NCBI GenBank assembly: GCA_029571425.1
Contig: JAKPSR010000371.1
Coordinates: forward strand, 1-6,607
DNA length: 6,607 nt
Direction: 5' to 3'
DNA from: Spirochaetota bacterium
GTDB lineage: Bacteria > Spirochaetota > Spirochaetia > Treponematales > Treponemataceae
The number at the start of each line of letters is the position of its first letter. The stretch's first letter is position 1. Positions 6,205-6,607 of the stretch are shown in pieces. The notes beneath the pieces were generated by a model. It worked only from the letters and a program-made list of their open reading frames with translations. It was not told where the DNA came from and ran no database searches. Both the position numbers and the translations under genes were made by a program.

Positions 6205-6607
6205 CCCGCCGCTTGACTTGCGCGCCGCGCCGTCGTACAACGTCTTTATGGAAGAAACGTCCGCCGCGCGCGGGGCCGACGACATACTCGACATCTCGTT
6301 GCGGGCGGGGACGATGGTCCTCCAGAACGGCGGGGAGACGTATCGCGCCGAGGATACGATGCTCTCGGTCGCCCGCTCCCTCGGCTCAGGCGCCGCCTCC
6401 GCCTTCGTGACGCCCACCGTCGCCATGCTTACCTGCCTCGACGCCTCGCTCGGTGGGCGAACCCGCATCCAGCGCATCACCGAGCGGTCGATCAACCTCG
6501 GTAAGATCGCCCGCGTTAACGAATTCGTTCGCCGCCTCGCCGCCCGGCCCGGCGCCTCGGACCTCGGCGCGGTCTCGACGACGCTTCGGCGCATCGACGC
6601 CGCCGGC
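6197..6607 (+). CDS. Threonine/serine exporter (ThrE) family protein, N-terminal part (3' end outside window)
   Basis: The first 137 residues of a ThrE/YjjP-type (DUF1212) protein, a family known for export of threonine and serine. Conserved features are visible: AGTMVLQNGGETYRAEDT (37-54), AFVTPT (69-74), RTRIQRI (88-94) and INLGKIARVNEF (99-110), spaced as in the soluble N-terminal region before the membrane helices. The membrane part lies beyond the window, so it is not known whether this is a one-chain ThrE or half of a split YjjP/YjjB pair. ATG-6197 sits in ATGGCTGA and overlaps the HD-GYP stop. AAGG is directly adjacent, so initiation probably relies on coupling. An in-frame ATG at 6248 is possible, but has no RBS and would drop a poorly conserved 17-residue lead. 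The frame stays open to the end of the window. Confidence 0.85.
   Translation, partial: MADPPLDLRAAPSYNVFMEETSAARGADDILDISLRAGTMVLQNGGETYRAEDTMLSVARSLGSGAASAFVTPTVAMLTCLDASLGGRTRIQRITERSINLGKIARVNEFVRRLAARPGASDLGAVSTTLRRIDAAG

Noticed and set aside
6022..6594. Reverse-strand 190-codon open frame
   Set aside because: Antisense to the HD-GYP end and the ThrE-like gene. Ser/Arg-rich, with no domain.

Overview
The window is compact, GC-rich bacterial chromosome (roughly two thirds G+C by eye). I see no mobile element, RNA gene, CRISPR array or other accessory-island signature. The gene mix (bacterial AsnA, a homodimeric eukaryote-like NADP-isocitrate dehydrogenase, a Cache/HD-GYP sensor and a ThrE-family exporter) would fit a high-GC spirochaete or a relative. 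That placement is an impression from protein style, not a demonstrated assignment.

Layout. Positions 1-153 (+) hold the last 50 codons of an unidentified gene. It meets, stop codon to stop codon, a reverse-strand PlsC-like acyltransferase (150-1514), and the two stops share a CTAG tetramer. A 130-bp divergent intergenic region (1515-1644) carries a plausible sigma70-type promoter for each side, and a small palindrome lies on each -35 box. Forward-strand asnA (aspartate-ammonia ligase, 1645-2682) follows and converges, with a 4-bp gap, on a reverse-strand two-gene unit: icd (NADP-isocitrate dehydrogenase, 3144-4352) then a GNAT acetyltransferase (2687-3139). A second divergent region (4353-4464) has back-to-back promoters whose -35 boxes are 3 bp apart. 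It serves icd leftward and, rightward, a membrane dCache-HAMP-HD-GYP protein (4465-6204). The start codon of a ThrE-family amino-acid exporter (6197 to the window end, truncated) overlaps the end of the HD-GYP gene by 8 bp. No stretch longer than 130 bp lacks a gene.

How the genes fit together. AsnA makes asparagine from aspartate and ammonia. Icd supplies 2-oxoglutarate and NADPH. The acyltransferase probably acts in phospholipid or lipid synthesis. The most suggestive association is the HD-GYP/ThrE pair. The periplasmic dCache domain carries the Y/R/W/Y/Y/D residues of the amino-acid-binding dCache_1 subclass, and the overlapping downstream gene belongs to a family that exports threonine and serine. 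This suggests an amino-acid-responsive c-di-GMP phosphodiesterase linked to amino-acid efflux, but that is inference. Most of the rest is ordinary housekeeping sequence. The other item worth a second look is a ~185-residue insertion inside the acyltransferase fold.
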